Shown: positions 49,081 to 57,540 of the stretch, piece by piece
Position numbering within the stretch: the first letter of the stretch is position 1
Layout of the letters: each line of letters begins with the position of its first letter
Source: an uncultured Angelakisella sp.
GTDB taxonomy: Bacteria; Bacillota; Clostridia; Oscillospirales; Ruminococcaceae
Length of the DNA stretch: 64,000 nt
NCBI GenBank assembly: GCA_910585525.1
Contig: CAJUFR010000001.1
Location: forward strand, 1-64,000
Reading direction: 5' to 3'
Notes under the pieces: generated by a model
The model's database searches: none
The model's input: the letters and a program-made list of their open reading frames with translations, nothing else
Told to the model about the DNA's origin: nothing
Made by a program: the position numbers and the translations under genes

Positions 49081-51062
49081 GGATCGAGACCGCAAAGACC
49101 GCCGGCTTCTGCTTCGGGGTGCAGCGGGCGGTGGAACTGGTGGAGGGGGAGGCGAAAAAAAGCGCCCCTGTCTGCACCCTGGGCCCCATCATCCACAACG
49201 AGACGGTGACCCGCCGCCTGGAGGGGATGGGGGTGGCGGTGGTGGACCGCCCGGAGGACGCCCCCCCGGGGGCCACGGTGGTGATACGGGCCCACGGGGT
49301 GCCCCTGGCCACCACCCGCCGGATGGAGCAGCTGGGCATCCGCTACCTGGACGCCACCTGTCCCTTTGTGGCAAAGGTCCACCGCATCGTGGCGGCCCAG
49401 CCGCCGGGAACGCTGGTGCTGGTGGCGGGGGACCCCGGCCACCCGGAGGTCCAGGGCATCACCGGCCACTGCAACGGCCCCTTTTTGGTGGCCCAGACCG
49501 GGGAAGAACTGGAAAAAGCGGCGTCTCTTTTGGAAAATTTCCACAAACAAAGCTGCATTTTGGTGGCCCAGACCACTTTTAACAGACAAGAATGGGATAA
49601 AACAATTTTTTCTGCAAAAAAAGTGTGTACAAATCTCCAGATATTTGATACAATATGTAAAGCGACTGTTGTACGGCAGCAGGAAGCCGCCCAGCTGTCC
49701 TCCCGGGCCGGCGCCATGGTGGTCATCGGGGGGAGGCACAGTTCCAACACCCGCAAGCTTTACAGCATCTGCTCCGCCAACTGCCCCACCGTGCTGGTGG
49801 AGGACGCGGCGGAGATACCCCGGCACCGGGAACTGCTTTCCCGGGCATCTATCATTGGAATTACAGCCGGCGCCTCGACACCGGTTTGTATAATTAAGGA
49901 GGTTCAAGAAACCATGAGCAGTATGGAGAACATCAGCAACGACATGACTTTTGAGGAGATGCTGGATCAGTCCTTCAAGAGTACATATAATGGGGAGAAG
50001 GTAACGGGTGTCGTTACCGGCATCAAGCCGAACGAGATCTTCGTCGACATCGGCACCAAGCACGCCGGGTATGTCCCCATCGCCGAACTCAGCGAGGACC
50101 CCTCCGCCAAGCCGGAGGACCTGGTGAAGGTAGGGGACGAGATCGAACTGCTGGTGGTCCGGGTCAACGACGTGGAGGGCACCGCCATGTGCTCCAAGAA
50201 GCGCCTGGACCAGGCCGCCGGGTTCGAGAAGGTGATGAGCGCCGGGGAGACCGGCGAGGTCCTCACCGGCATCGTCACCGAGGTCATCAAGGGCGGCATC
50301 CTGGTGCTCACCAACGGCATCAAGGTGTTCGTCCCCGCCTCCCAGTCCGGTGTCCCCCGTGACGGGGACCTGTCCACCCTGCTGCGCAAGGAGGTCTCCT
50401 TCAAGATCCTGGAGACCAACCGCCAGCGCCGCCGCGCCCTGGGCTCCATCAGCGCCGTCCTCCGCGCCCAGCGGGAGGAACTGGCCAAGAAGTTCTGGGA
50501 AGAGGTGGAAGTGGGCAAGGTCTACACCGGCGTTGTCAAGTCCATCACCAACTTCAGCGTGTTTGTCGACCTGGGCGGCGTGGATGGCCGCGTTGGCATG
50601 ACCGACCTCACCTGGCTGCGGGTGAAGCATCCCTCCGAGGTGGTGAAGGTGGGGGATACCGTCACCGTCACCGTCAAGGATGTGGATATGGAGAACAAGA
50701 AGGTCTCCCTCATCTACAAGAAGTCGGAGGATAACCCCTGGGAGGTCATCAAGACCCAGCACCAGGTGGGGGATGTGGTCACCGTCCGCATCATGTCCAT
50801 CACCGCCTTTGGCGCCTTTGCCCAGATCATCCCCGGCATCGACGGCCTGATCCATATCTCCCAGATCGCCCGGGAGCGGGTGGAGAAGGTTGCCGACAAG
50901 CTGTCGGTTGGCGATGTGGTGGAGGCCAAGATCACCGAGTTGGACTACGACAAGAAGCGCGCCAGCCTGTCCATCAAGGCCCTGCTGGCCGAGCGGGATG
51001 CCGCCGACGAGGCTGCCAACTACGCCCCGGCCGAGGATGCCGCCGATGTGGTGGAGGAGTAA
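49077..51062 (+). CDS. ispH: Bifunctional IspH (HMBPP reductase) – ribosomal protein S1 fusion
   Basis: A 661-aa fusion. Residues 1-280 are IspH with its three 4Fe-4S cysteines: GFCFGV (Cys12), DATCPFV (~96) and DTICKATVVRQ (~197); it makes IPP and DMAPP in the MEP pathway. Residues ~300-645 carry four S1 RNA-binding domains (GVVTGIKPNEIFVDIG, GIVTEVIKGGILV, GVVKSITNFSVFVDLGG, VRIMSITAFGAFAQI). The fusion is known in Clostridia. An internal AAGGAGG (49896-49902) and in-frame ATG 49914 sit exactly at the domain join. A low-GC patch (about 37-38% in 49561-49680) lies in the IspH part. Confidence 0.95.
   Translation: MRIETAKTAGFCFGVQRAVELVEGEAKKSAPVCTLGPIIHNETVTRRLEGMGVAVVDRPEDAPPGATVVIRAHGVPLATTRRMEQLGIRYLDATCPFVAKVHRIVAAQPPGTLVLVAGDPGHPEVQGITGHCNGPFLVAQTGEELEKAASLLENFHKQSCILVAQTTFNRQEWDKTIFSAKKVCTNLQIFDTICKATVVRQQEAAQLSSRAGAMVVIGGRHSSNTRKLYSICSANCPTVLVEDAAEIPRHRELLSRASIIGITAGASTPVCIIKEVQETMSSMENISNDMTFEEMLDQSFKSTYNGEKVTGVVTGIKPNEIFVDIGTKHAGYVPIAELSEDPSAKPEDLVKVGDEIELLVVRVNDVEGTAMCSKKRLDQAAGFEKVMSAGETGEVLTGIVTEVIKGGILVLTNGIKVFVPASQSGVPRDGDLSTLLRKEVSFKILETNRQRRRALGSISAVLRAQREELAKKFWEEVEVGKVYTGVVKSITNFSVFVDLGGVDGRVGMTDLTWLRVKHPSEVVKVGDTVTVTVKDVDMENKKVSLIYKKSEDNPWEVIKTQHQVGDVVTVRIMSITAFGAFAQIIPGIDGLIHISQIARERVEKVADKLSVGDVVEAKITELDYDKKRASLSIKALLAERDAADEAANYAPAEDAADVVEE
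49889..49916 (+). promoter_or_regulatory. Internal ribosome binding site at the IspH–S1 junction
   Basis: TATAAT (49889-49894), AAGGAGG (49896-49902) and an in-frame ATG (49914-49916) 11 bases later would start a 382-aa free S1 protein. Confidence 0.6.
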
Positions 51063-51080
51063 CCGAAAAACAAAAAAAGA

Positions 51081-51110
51081 GCCAGGTCCCGCGGGGCCTG
51101 GTTTTTTTCT
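51081..51110 (+). terminator. Terminator of cmk-plsC-ispH/rpsA
   Basis: CCAGGTCCC-GCG-GGGCCTGG followed by seven T. Confidence 0.85.
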
Positions 51111-51167
51111 GCCCTTTAGCCTGGTAAAGGGGCACCAGGGCAGCACGGCAGGAGAGGAGAGGACCGG

Positions 51168-52070
51168 ATGAAGGAGCATTGGAACTGGAAGAAGCAGCTG
51201 GCCGACCTGGCGGCCATCCTAGTCGGCAACACCGTCTACGCCTTTGCGGTGGCGGCCTTTGTGCTGCCCAACGGGCTGATACTGGGGGGCAGCACCGGCC
51301 TGGGGCTGGTGGTGCGGCAGCTTTGCGGCCTGCCGGTGGAGTGGTTCGTGGCGGCGTTCAACCCGGTGATGTTCCTGGTGGGGCTGTGGGTGCTGGGGCG
51401 TCAGTTCGCCCTCACCACCCTGGTGAGCAGCTTCTGGTACCCCGTCATCTTCGGCGTCCTCCAGCGGCTGCCGGGCGTCGCCTTCCCCACAGAAGAGAAG
51501 CTGTTGGCGGTGGTCTGCGCCGGCGGGATGATCGGGGCCGGCATCGGCATCGTCATCCGGGCAGGGGCCTCCACCGGCGGGATGGATATTCCGCCCCTGG
51601 TGCTGCAAAAGAGGGCGGGCATCCCGGTGTCGGTCTCCATCTATGTTTTTGACTTCGCCATCCTGGTGGGGCAGTTCGCCTTTGTCCGGCGGGAGGATGT
51701 CCTCTACGGCATCCTGCTGGTGCTTGCCTACTCCCTGGTGCTGGACAAGGTGCTGGTCCAGGGCAGCAGCCGCACCCAGGTGAAGGTGGTGAGCGCCCGG
51801 CACCAGGCCATCCGGGAGGAGATACTGCACCGCCTGGACCGGGGCTGCACCCTGATCCAGGCGGAGACGGGGCTTTACGGCAACCCCTGGCCGGTGGTAC
51901 TGACGGTGGTCAGCGGCCGGGAACTGCCCCGGCTGACCCGGATGGTGCAGCAGCTGGACCCCGACGCCTTCCTGGTGGTGAGCCGTGTCAGCGAGGTCCG
52001 GGGCCGTGGCTTCACCCTGGGCAAGGTCTACCGGGAGAAGGAGCCCTGGCAGGAGCGGCGGTCAGCCTAG
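51168..52070 (+). CDS. YitT family membrane protein with DUF2179 tail
   Basis: A 300-aa relative of the protein at 6284-7141, with about five helices (motifs LPNGLILGGSTGLGLVVRQ, IRAGASTGGMDIPPLVLQK) and the cytoplasmic DUF2179 domain (LDRGCTLIQAETGLYGN; LDPDAFLVVSRVSEVRGRGF). Substrate unknown. GGAGAGGAGAGG precedes the ATG. The last 9 bases overlap the convergent small gene at 52062. Confidence 0.85.
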   Translation: MKEHWNWKKQLADLAAILVGNTVYAFAVAAFVLPNGLILGGSTGLGLVVRQLCGLPVEWFVAAFNPVMFLVGLWVLGRQFALTTLVSSFWYPVIFGVLQRLPGVAFPTEEKLLAVVCAGGMIGAGIGIVIRAGASTGGMDIPPLVLQKRAGIPVSVSIYVFDFAILVGQFAFVRREDVLYGILLVLAYSLVLDKVLVQGSSRTQVKVVSARHQAIREEILHRLDRGCTLIQAETGLYGNPWPVVLTVVSGRELPRLTRMVQQLDPDAFLVVSRVSEVRGRGFTLGKVYREKEPWQERRSA

Positions 52071-52337
52071 GAACCCCAGGTCCCCCCGCCCCAGGCAGTC
52101 CACCGCCTGGTGGGTCCTGGCCTTGGCGGCCTCGCCGGTGTCGGTGCTTTGGATATAGGCGATGACCTTCTCCTGGGAGGAGGGGTCCAGCCCCTTGTAG
52201 AAGGAGAGGGCCACCGGGGCCAGGGCCAGGGAAGCCGCCAGCCCCTGGGGCAGTTCCAGCGCCAGCTGCCGGGGCGGCATGGCGTCGGTCTCCCCAATGC
52301 TCCGGTCCGGGTTTTTGATGCTGTTGTTTTTCCGCAT
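52062..52337 (-). CDS. Small hypothetical protein (91 aa), YdeI-tail-like
   Basis: A 91-aa protein with a strong CAGGAGG site. The C-terminal half (ALSFYKGLDPSSQEKVIAYIQSTDTGEAAKARTHQAVDCL) resembles the helical tail of YdeI/OmpD-associated-type proteins and of short clostridial proteins of that kind. The N-terminus is polar and may be unstructured. Function unknown. Confidence 0.6.
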   Translation of the reverse strand: MRKNNSIKNPDRSIGETDAMPPRQLALELPQGLAASLALAPVALSFYKGLDPSSQEKVIAYIQSTDTGEAAKARTHQAVDCLGRGDLGFLG

Positions 52338-52396
52338 AAGATCATCCTCCTGTTTTTTTGGTTATTATGCGGAGCGGGGAAGGGGAATATTCCAAA

Positions 52397-52434
52397 GACC
52401 CCGCCCGTCTACGAAGGGTAGACGGGCGGGGTCT
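52397..52434. terminator. Terminator of the nrdDG operon
   Basis: Perfect stem GACCCCGCCCGTCTAC / GTAGACGGGCGGGGTC with a short loop, between nrdG and the convergent region. T content is modest on both sides. Confidence 0.7.
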
Positions 52435-52455
52435 CTTATGACAGCAAGGGGTTTC

Positions 52456-52938
52456 TTATAATCCCGCTGCCCGCAGGTCGATGACCCGCTGGTTGGCGCT
52501 GCCCCGGTACCGCAGCGTCAGGTCACGCTGGGCCTCGATGTAGGGGCCGTCGATGAGGGTGTCGCAGAGGCGCAGCAGTTCCAGCACCGCCGGGTCCTCC
52601 TTCCCCCGTTCCAGCAGCTGCTCCAGGGTGTAGCCGGAGTAGACCACCAGGTCCTTGCCCATCCCCTTCACCGCCCGGGCGATGGCGCAGAGGGGGGCGG
52701 GCTGGCAGAAGGGCTCCCCGCCGGAAAAGGTCACCCCCTGGAGGAGGGGGTCGCTTTGGATCTCCGCCAGGATGGCGGGGATGTCGGCCACCTTCCCGCC
52801 GGCGAAGTCGTGGGTCTGGGGGTTGTGGCAGCCGGGGCAGTGGTGGGGGCAGCCCTGGGTGAAGATGACATACCGGAAGCCGGGCCCATCCACGATGGAC
52901 TCCGGCTCCACTCCGCTGATGCGCAGGTCAGACGCCAT
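52456..52938 (-). CDS. nrdG: Anaerobic ribonucleoside-triphosphate reductase activating protein NrdG
   Basis: A 160-aa radical-SAM enzyme. The 4Fe-4S motif is FTQGCPHHCPGCHNP (Cx3Cx2C) near residue 30, with FSGGEPF later. It generates the glycyl radical of class III ribonucleotide reductase. Its start lies 11 bases inside the upstream small gene, so the two are translated together. Confidence 0.93.
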   Translation of the reverse strand: MASDLRISGVEPESIVDGPGFRYVIFTQGCPHHCPGCHNPQTHDFAGGKVADIPAILAEIQSDPLLQGVTFSGGEPFCQPAPLCAIARAVKGMGKDLVVYSGYTLEQLLERGKEDPAVLELLRLCDTLIDGPYIEAQRDLTLRYRGSANQRVIDLRAAGL

Positions 52939-53083
52939 GCTTGACCCGGTCCTTTTCCTCCGCCCGCTTGGCGTTGTTGAACCGGTCGGTGGTGCCCACC
53001 AGGTAGCCGGTGATGCGGCGGATGCGCTCGAACTTGATCCCTTCTCCTACCTTGCCCTCGGTTGCTGCGGTGTTTCTGGTCAT
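52928..53083 (-). CDS. Separate glycyl-radical-domain peptide of anaerobic ribonucleotide reductase (51 aa)
   Basis: A 51-aa protein whose last 32 residues, IRRITGYLVGTTDRFNNAK then RAEEKDRVKHGV, align with the C-terminal tail of E. coli NrdD (RRVCGYLGSPDARPFNAGK then QEEVKRRVKH). Gly26 in RITGY is the presumed radical site (RVxGY in the family). The large NrdD upstream ends before this tail. So the radical-bearing tail is provided as its own subunit. Start ATG 53083 after GAGAGG. Confidence 0.8.
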   Translation of the reverse strand: MTRNTAATEGKVGEGIKFERIRRITGYLVGTTDRFNNAKRAEEKDRVKHGV

Positions 53084-53123
53084 GTTCTTTTTCCTCTCTC
53101 TCTTTTCGTTTATGGTGAAGATG

Positions 53124-55502
53124 TTACTCCAGACCGACAAAATGGGGCATGTTGGGGAACCGCTTTTTCAGTTCCTGTAGTTTCTCCAGGGGCACCCCTT
53201 CGCCCTCCCGGCGGCCGCACCGGGGGCAGACGTCGTCGATGACGCCGGTGTACCCGCAGATGGGGTCCCGGTCCACCGGGTGGTTCACCGAGCCGTAGCC
53301 CACCCCGTTTTCCTTCATGCAGCGGATCACCGCCTCGAAGGCCTCCGGGTTCTTGCAGGTGTCCCCGTCCAGTTCCACGTAGCTGATGTGCCCGGCGTTG
53401 GTGAAGGCGTGGTAGGGGCCCTCCAGCTGGATCTTGCGGAACGCCTTGATGGGGTAGTAGACCGGCACGTGGAAGGAATTGGTATAGTAGTCCCGGTCGG
53501 TGACGCCGGGGATCAGGCCGAACACCTCCCGGTCGATGCGGATGAACCGCCCAGAAAGCCCCTCCGCCGGGGTGGCCAGCAGGGTGAAGTTGAGGCCGGT
53601 CTTTTCGCTCTCCTGGTCCATGAGGCGGCGCATGTGGCCGATGATCTCCAGGCCCAGCCGCTGGCTCTCCTCGCTCTCCCCGTGGTGCTTGCCGGTGAGG
53701 GCCACCAGCGTCTCGGCCAGGCCGATGAAGCCCACGCTGAGGGTGCCGTGCTTCAGCACCTCCCCGATGGTGTCGTCCATCCCCAGCTTCTCAGAATCCA
53801 GCCAGACCCCCTGGCCCATAAGGAAGGGGTAGTTCCGGCACTTTTTGCCGCACTGTATCTTGAACCGGTGGAGCAGCTGGCGGACCACCAGGGCCACCCG
53901 CTGGTCCAGGATGCGGTAGAAGGCGTCGATGTCCCCCTTGGCCTGGATGCCGACGCGGGGGAGGTTGATGGAGGTGAAGCTGAGGTTGCCCCGGCCGCAG
54001 GTGACCTCCCGGGAGGGGTCGTAGTGGTTGCCCATCACCCGGGTGCGGCAGCCCATGTAGGATACCTCGGTGTTGTAATCCCCGGGGCGGTAATACTGGA
54101 GGTTGAAGGGGGCGTCCAGGAAGCTGAAATTGGGGAACAGCCGCTTGGCGGAGGTGCGGATGGCCTTCTGGAACAGGTCGTAGTTGGGGTCGCCGGGGTC
54201 ATAGCTGACCCCCTCCTTCACCTTGAAGATCTGCACCGGGAAGATGGGGGTCTCCCCGTTGCCCAGGCCGGCTTCGGTGGCGTCCAGCAGGTTCTTCATC
54301 ACCATCCGGCCCTCGGGGCTGGTGTCGGTGCCGTAGTTGATGGAACTGAAGGGCACCTGGGCCCCCGCCCGGGAGTTCATGGTGTTCAGGTTGTGGATCA
54401 GGGCCTCCATGGCCTGGTAGGTGGCCTTGTCGGTCTCGGCCAGGGCCACCCGCACCGCCGCGTGGTGGGCGTCCAGGCTCTGGGCGTCGGTGATGGGCTG
54501 GTAGCCCCCCGCCCGCTGGTGCTCCGGCAGCCAGCGGCAAAGGCGCTGGCCGTAGGCCGCCTCCTCCGCCATGGTGAGGGCCTCGGTCCCCAGTTCCTCC
54601 TTCACCGACGCCACCAGGGAGGCGGCGTCATTCTGGCTCATCCCGAACCGGAAGGCGATGTAAAGGGCCAGGGCCTTAAAATACTCCTTGCGGAAGGTCT
54701 TTTTCACCCCCGGGGCCATGGAGTAATCGAAGTTCGGCACCGACTGGCCGCCGTGCATCTCGTTCTGGTTGGCCTGGATGGCGATGCAGCCCAGGGCGGA
54801 GTAGCTGCCGATGCCGTTGGGCTCCCGCAGGCAGCCGTGGCCGGTGGAAAAGCCGTCCCGGAACAGCCGCAGCAGGTCGATCTGGCAGCAGGTCTCGGTG
54901 AGCATGTAGAAGTCCTTGTCGTGGATGTGGATATCCCCGTTGATATGTGCCGCCGCCACGTCCTTGGGCAGGATGTAGTTGTCGATAAAATACTTGGAGC
55001 CCTCGGAACCGTACTTGAGCATGGTGCCCATGGCGGTATCAGCGTCGATGTTGGCGTTTTCCCGCTTGATGTCGGCGTCCTTGGCGTAGGCGAAGGTGAG
55101 TTCCTTGTAGATCTCCATCAGGTCGCCTTCCGACTGGCGGATCTTGGCGTGCTCCGCCCGGTAGAGGATGTAGGCCTTGGCGGTGCGGGCGAAGCCCTCC
55201 CGGATCAGTTCCTCCTCCACCAGGTCCTGGACCTGCTCCACGGTGGGGGTCCGCCGCCCGGGGATGGCCGCCACCACGGCGGCGGTGAGGTCGTCCAGGC
55301 GCTTTTTGGTAAATTTTTCTTCCGGCACGGTGTCCCCGGCCTTGCGGATGGCCTCCCGTATCTTGACGGTGTCGAAGGGTACCGTCTCCCCGTTGCGCTT
55401 CTTGATGGACCGGGGCCCCGCCGCCTTTTTGGGCGTCTCGGCGGCCTGCCCGCCCTGCTGCGGGGCGGTTTTATCCTTCCCCCTGCCAGTTTCCCTGGAC
55501 AT
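53124..55502 (-). CDS. nrdD: Anaerobic ribonucleoside-triphosphate reductase, large chain without radical tail
   Basis: A 792-aa class III ribonucleotide reductase. Residues ~30-125 form an ATP-cone (RSIKKRNGETVPFDTVKIREAI). The catalytic barrel follows (DIHIHDKDFYMLTETCCQIDL; YMGCRTRV with active Cys; GRGNLSFTSINLPR). The C-terminus has the Zn site ICGYTG ... CPRCGRREG and ends in FVGLE, without the RVxGY glycyl-radical motif. The missing tail is encoded at 52928-53083. GAGGAGG lies 8 bases before ATG 55502. Confidence 0.92.
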   Translation of the reverse strand: MSRETGRGKDKTAPQQGGQAAETPKKAAGPRSIKKRNGETVPFDTVKIREAIRKAGDTVPEEKFTKKRLDDLTAAVVAAIPGRRTPTVEQVQDLVEEELIREGFARTAKAYILYRAEHAKIRQSEGDLMEIYKELTFAYAKDADIKRENANIDADTAMGTMLKYGSEGSKYFIDNYILPKDVAAAHINGDIHIHDKDFYMLTETCCQIDLLRLFRDGFSTGHGCLREPNGIGSYSALGCIAIQANQNEMHGGQSVPNFDYSMAPGVKKTFRKEYFKALALYIAFRFGMSQNDAASLVASVKEELGTEALTMAEEAAYGQRLCRWLPEHQRAGGYQPITDAQSLDAHHAAVRVALAETDKATYQAMEALIHNLNTMNSRAGAQVPFSSINYGTDTSPEGRMVMKNLLDATEAGLGNGETPIFPVQIFKVKEGVSYDPGDPNYDLFQKAIRTSAKRLFPNFSFLDAPFNLQYYRPGDYNTEVSYMGCRTRVMGNHYDPSREVTCGRGNLSFTSINLPRVGIQAKGDIDAFYRILDQRVALVVRQLLHRFKIQCGKKCRNYPFLMGQGVWLDSEKLGMDDTIGEVLKHGTLSVGFIGLAETLVALTGKHHGESEESQRLGLEIIGHMRRLMDQESEKTGLNFTLLATPAEGLSGRFIRIDREVFGLIPGVTDRDYYTNSFHVPVYYPIKAFRKIQLEGPYHAFTNAGHISYVELDGDTCKNPEAFEAVIRCMKENGVGYGSVNHPVDRDPICGYTGVIDDVCPRCGRREGEGVPLEKLQELKKRFPNMPHFVGLE

Positions 55503-55540
55503 AAAAAAAACCTCCTCGTAGGTGGACGTATCCCAGCTAT

Positions 55541-55588
55541 CCACAACATCTAGTTGCTTGTCCTTAAAATTTGCTGTACATATTGTGC
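55541..55588 (-). promoter_or_regulatory. Tandem NrdR boxes upstream of nrdD
   Basis: Two 16-base sites resemble the NrdR consensus ACACWATATATWGTGT: CCACAACATCTAGTTG (55541-55556) and GCTGTACATATTGTGC (55573-55588). They are 32 bases apart start to start, close to three helical turns, the arrangement known for NrdR repression. The first lies 39 bases before the nrdD start. Confidence 0.65.
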
Positions 55589-55756
55589 CATACTTCTCTC
55601 CAAAATGCAAGGGGAAATTTCGGGCGGGGGAAAAATTTTTTTGCCGGCCCCCTCGGCTTGTGCCCCGGGGCGGAATATGCTACAATGGAACATAAGCGCA
55701 TATAGAATACCATGGGGCACGTCCCCTGTCACTAAAAATGAGAGAAGGATACCGTT

Positions 55757-57070
55757 ATGAAAGCTGTTATCGCGATGCTTGCGGCGGCGCTGCTGCTGTT
55801 CATGGCCGGGTGCGGGGAGGAGGCCGCCCCGCCGCCCCCGTCCTCCCCCGACCCCGTCAGTTCCCAGGCGGTGCGGCAGCAGGCGCTGACCCCCACCCTG
55901 ACCCTGGGGAGCCAGGTGGTCCACGCCAGCGTCGCCATCCGGGAGGAACAGCTGACCCAGGAGGCCAAGGAGGCCGCCGCCAACACCCTGGGGGAGGCCC
56001 GGGGCAGCGCCACCGTCCCCGAGGACGGCGTCCTGCCGGGGTTCCGGTTCAGCCAGCAGCCGGACCAGGTGGAGGCGTCTCTCATTCCTGCCGGGGAGGC
56101 GGGGGAGCCGCTGTTCCAGGGGACGCTGGAGGAGCTGGAGGGGTACGTCCCGCCCCAGGAGGGGGCCTACACCCTGGACATCTGGGCGGGCTGGACCGGG
56201 GAGCCGGAGGGGTTCAACGGCCTGGCGGGGTACCGGGTGGAGTTGACCTACCAGCTGCCGGAGGACCGGCCCATCCAGCTGGCGGTGGATAACAGCGAAC
56301 TGCGCCAGGGGTACTGCGCCGTGCTCCGGGCCAGCAACCTGCCGGAGGGGACCACCCAGGTCACCGCCGTCACCGACATGGGCTTCACCCCCACCTTCTA
56401 CCCCTATCAGGGGGAGATGATCGCCCTGATGCCGGCCAAGTACAGCAGCAGCGTGGGGGAGTATCACATCACCATCACCGCCGGGGAGGAGAGCCAGGAC
56501 TTCGTCCTGTCGGTGACCGACGGGGGCTTTGACGTGACGGTGCAGGAGTTCGCCGTGGACCAGAGCATCGCCAACGCCACCGTCAACAACCAGGAGGCGA
56601 ACATCACCTACGAGCAGGTGACCAGGCCGCTGAAGAACCTGGGGGACCCGGAGAAATACTGGGAGGGGGCGTTCCAGCTGCCCATCTCCCCGGAGTACAA
56701 GGTCTCCACCAGCACCTTCGGGCGGATACGGGTCATCAACGGCTCCAAGAGCCAGCACGCCGGCATCGACTACCCGGCGCCGGAGGGGGCGCAGGTCTAC
56801 GCCCCCAACAACGGCCGGGTGCTGTTCGCCGGGTATCTCCAGCTGACCGGCAACATGATCTGCATCGAGCACGGGTTCGGGCTGAAAAGCTGGTTCTACC
56901 ACCTCAGCGCCGTGGAGGTGGAGGAAGGGCAGATGGTCAAGACGGGGGATCCCATCGGCAAGGTGGGGTCCACCGGGTTCGTGACAGGGCCGCATCTGCA
57001 TTACACCATGTCGGTGAACAATGTTTACACCAACCCGGAGCAGTATTTGGAGGCGGACCCGGTGGGGTGA
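55757..57070 (+). CDS. M23 metallopeptidase lipoprotein
   Basis: A 437-aa lipoprotein: signal peptide ends FMAGC (Cys19), Pro-rich linker, ~260 residues without recognised family, and a C-terminal LytM/M23 domain (res. ~320-430) with the zinc motifs HAGIDYPAP (HxxxD) and GPHLHYTMS (HxH). M23 enzymes cut peptidoglycan cross-bridges. GAGAGAAGGA precedes the ATG. The neighbouring spoIIID hints at but does not prove a sporulation role. Confidence 0.85.
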   Translation: MKAVIAMLAAALLLFMAGCGEEAAPPPPSSPDPVSSQAVRQQALTPTLTLGSQVVHASVAIREEQLTQEAKEAAANTLGEARGSATVPEDGVLPGFRFSQQPDQVEASLIPAGEAGEPLFQGTLEELEGYVPPQEGAYTLDIWAGWTGEPEGFNGLAGYRVELTYQLPEDRPIQLAVDNSELRQGYCAVLRASNLPEGTTQVTAVTDMGFTPTFYPYQGEMIALMPAKYSSSVGEYHITITAGEESQDFVLSVTDGGFDVTVQEFAVDQSIANATVNNQEANITYEQVTRPLKNLGDPEKYWEGAFQLPISPEYKVSTSTFGRIRVINGSKSQHAGIDYPAPEGAQVYAPNNGRVLFAGYLQLTGNMICIEHGFGLKSWFYHLSAVEVEEGQMVKTGDPIGKVGSTGFVTGPHLHYTMSVNNVYTNPEQYLEADPVG

Positions 57071-57087
57071 TGGTTTCCCGCTGAATA

Positions 57088-57118
57088 GCCCCCGGTTTAG
57101 GCCGGGGGCCCCTTTTAT
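57088..57118 (+). terminator. Terminator of the M23 peptidase gene
   Basis: GCCCCCGG-TTTAG-GCCGGGGGC followed by CCCTTTT. Confidence 0.8.
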
Positions 57119-57216
57119 AACCAATCTTCCCCCCAAACGCCCCCCATCCCGGCATTTTCCCCCTGTCCCCCGCATAGGATGATAGCAAGAAAGACAGCCA
57201 GCGGGGAGGGACCAAC

Positions 57217-57468
57217 TTGAAAGGTTTGCCGGAGGATCGGGCGATCCGCTTCGCCCAGTATATCATCGAAAATGGCGCCACGGTGCGGGAAACGGCAAAG
57301 GAGTTTGGGATCAGCAAATCTACGGTACATAAGGACGTCACCGAGCGTCTGCCCATCATCAACAACCAGCTTTACCGCCAGGTGAAGGCGGTGCTGGAGA
57401 AGAACAAGCAGGAGCGGCATATCCGGGGCGGCCAGGCTACCAAAATGAAGTACGCCCACGGCGGCTGA
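57217..57468 (+). CDS. spoIIID: Stage III sporulation transcriptional regulator SpoIIID
   Basis: An 83-aa helix-turn-helix protein: RFAQYIIENGATVRETAKEFGISKSTVHKDVTERLP, then RQVKAVLEKNKQERHIRGGQATKMKYA, a near-canonical SpoIIID. It controls mother-cell genes under σE. TTG start at 57217 after GGGGAGGG. Shows the organism's lineage sporulates. Terminator at 57490-57514. Confidence 0.95.
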   Translation: MKGLPEDRAIRFAQYIIENGATVRETAKEFGISKSTVHKDVTERLPIINNQLYRQVKAVLEKNKQERHIRGGQATKMKYAHGG

Positions 57469-57489
57469 ACCAGGAAAGCGATAAAATAG

Positions 57490-57514
57490 GCCACAGGCGA
57501 TCGACCTGTGGCTT
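57490..57514. terminator. Terminator between spoIIID and the winged-helix gene
   Basis: GCCACAGG-TCGATCG-type loop-CCTGTGGC followed by TTTTG; serves spoIIID and perhaps the convergent gene. Confidence 0.75.
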
Positions 57515-57540
57515 TTGTCTATGTATCTCCGTTTTTTTCG

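Noticed and set aside
49077..51062. Possibility that the IspH–S1 join is a sequencing artefact
   Set aside because: The fusion is known in Clostridia and the frame is open through the join without odd sequence.
48972..51179. 735-codon open frame opposite ispH/rpsA
   Set aside because: Shadow frame; the plus-strand IspH and S1 motifs are unambiguous.
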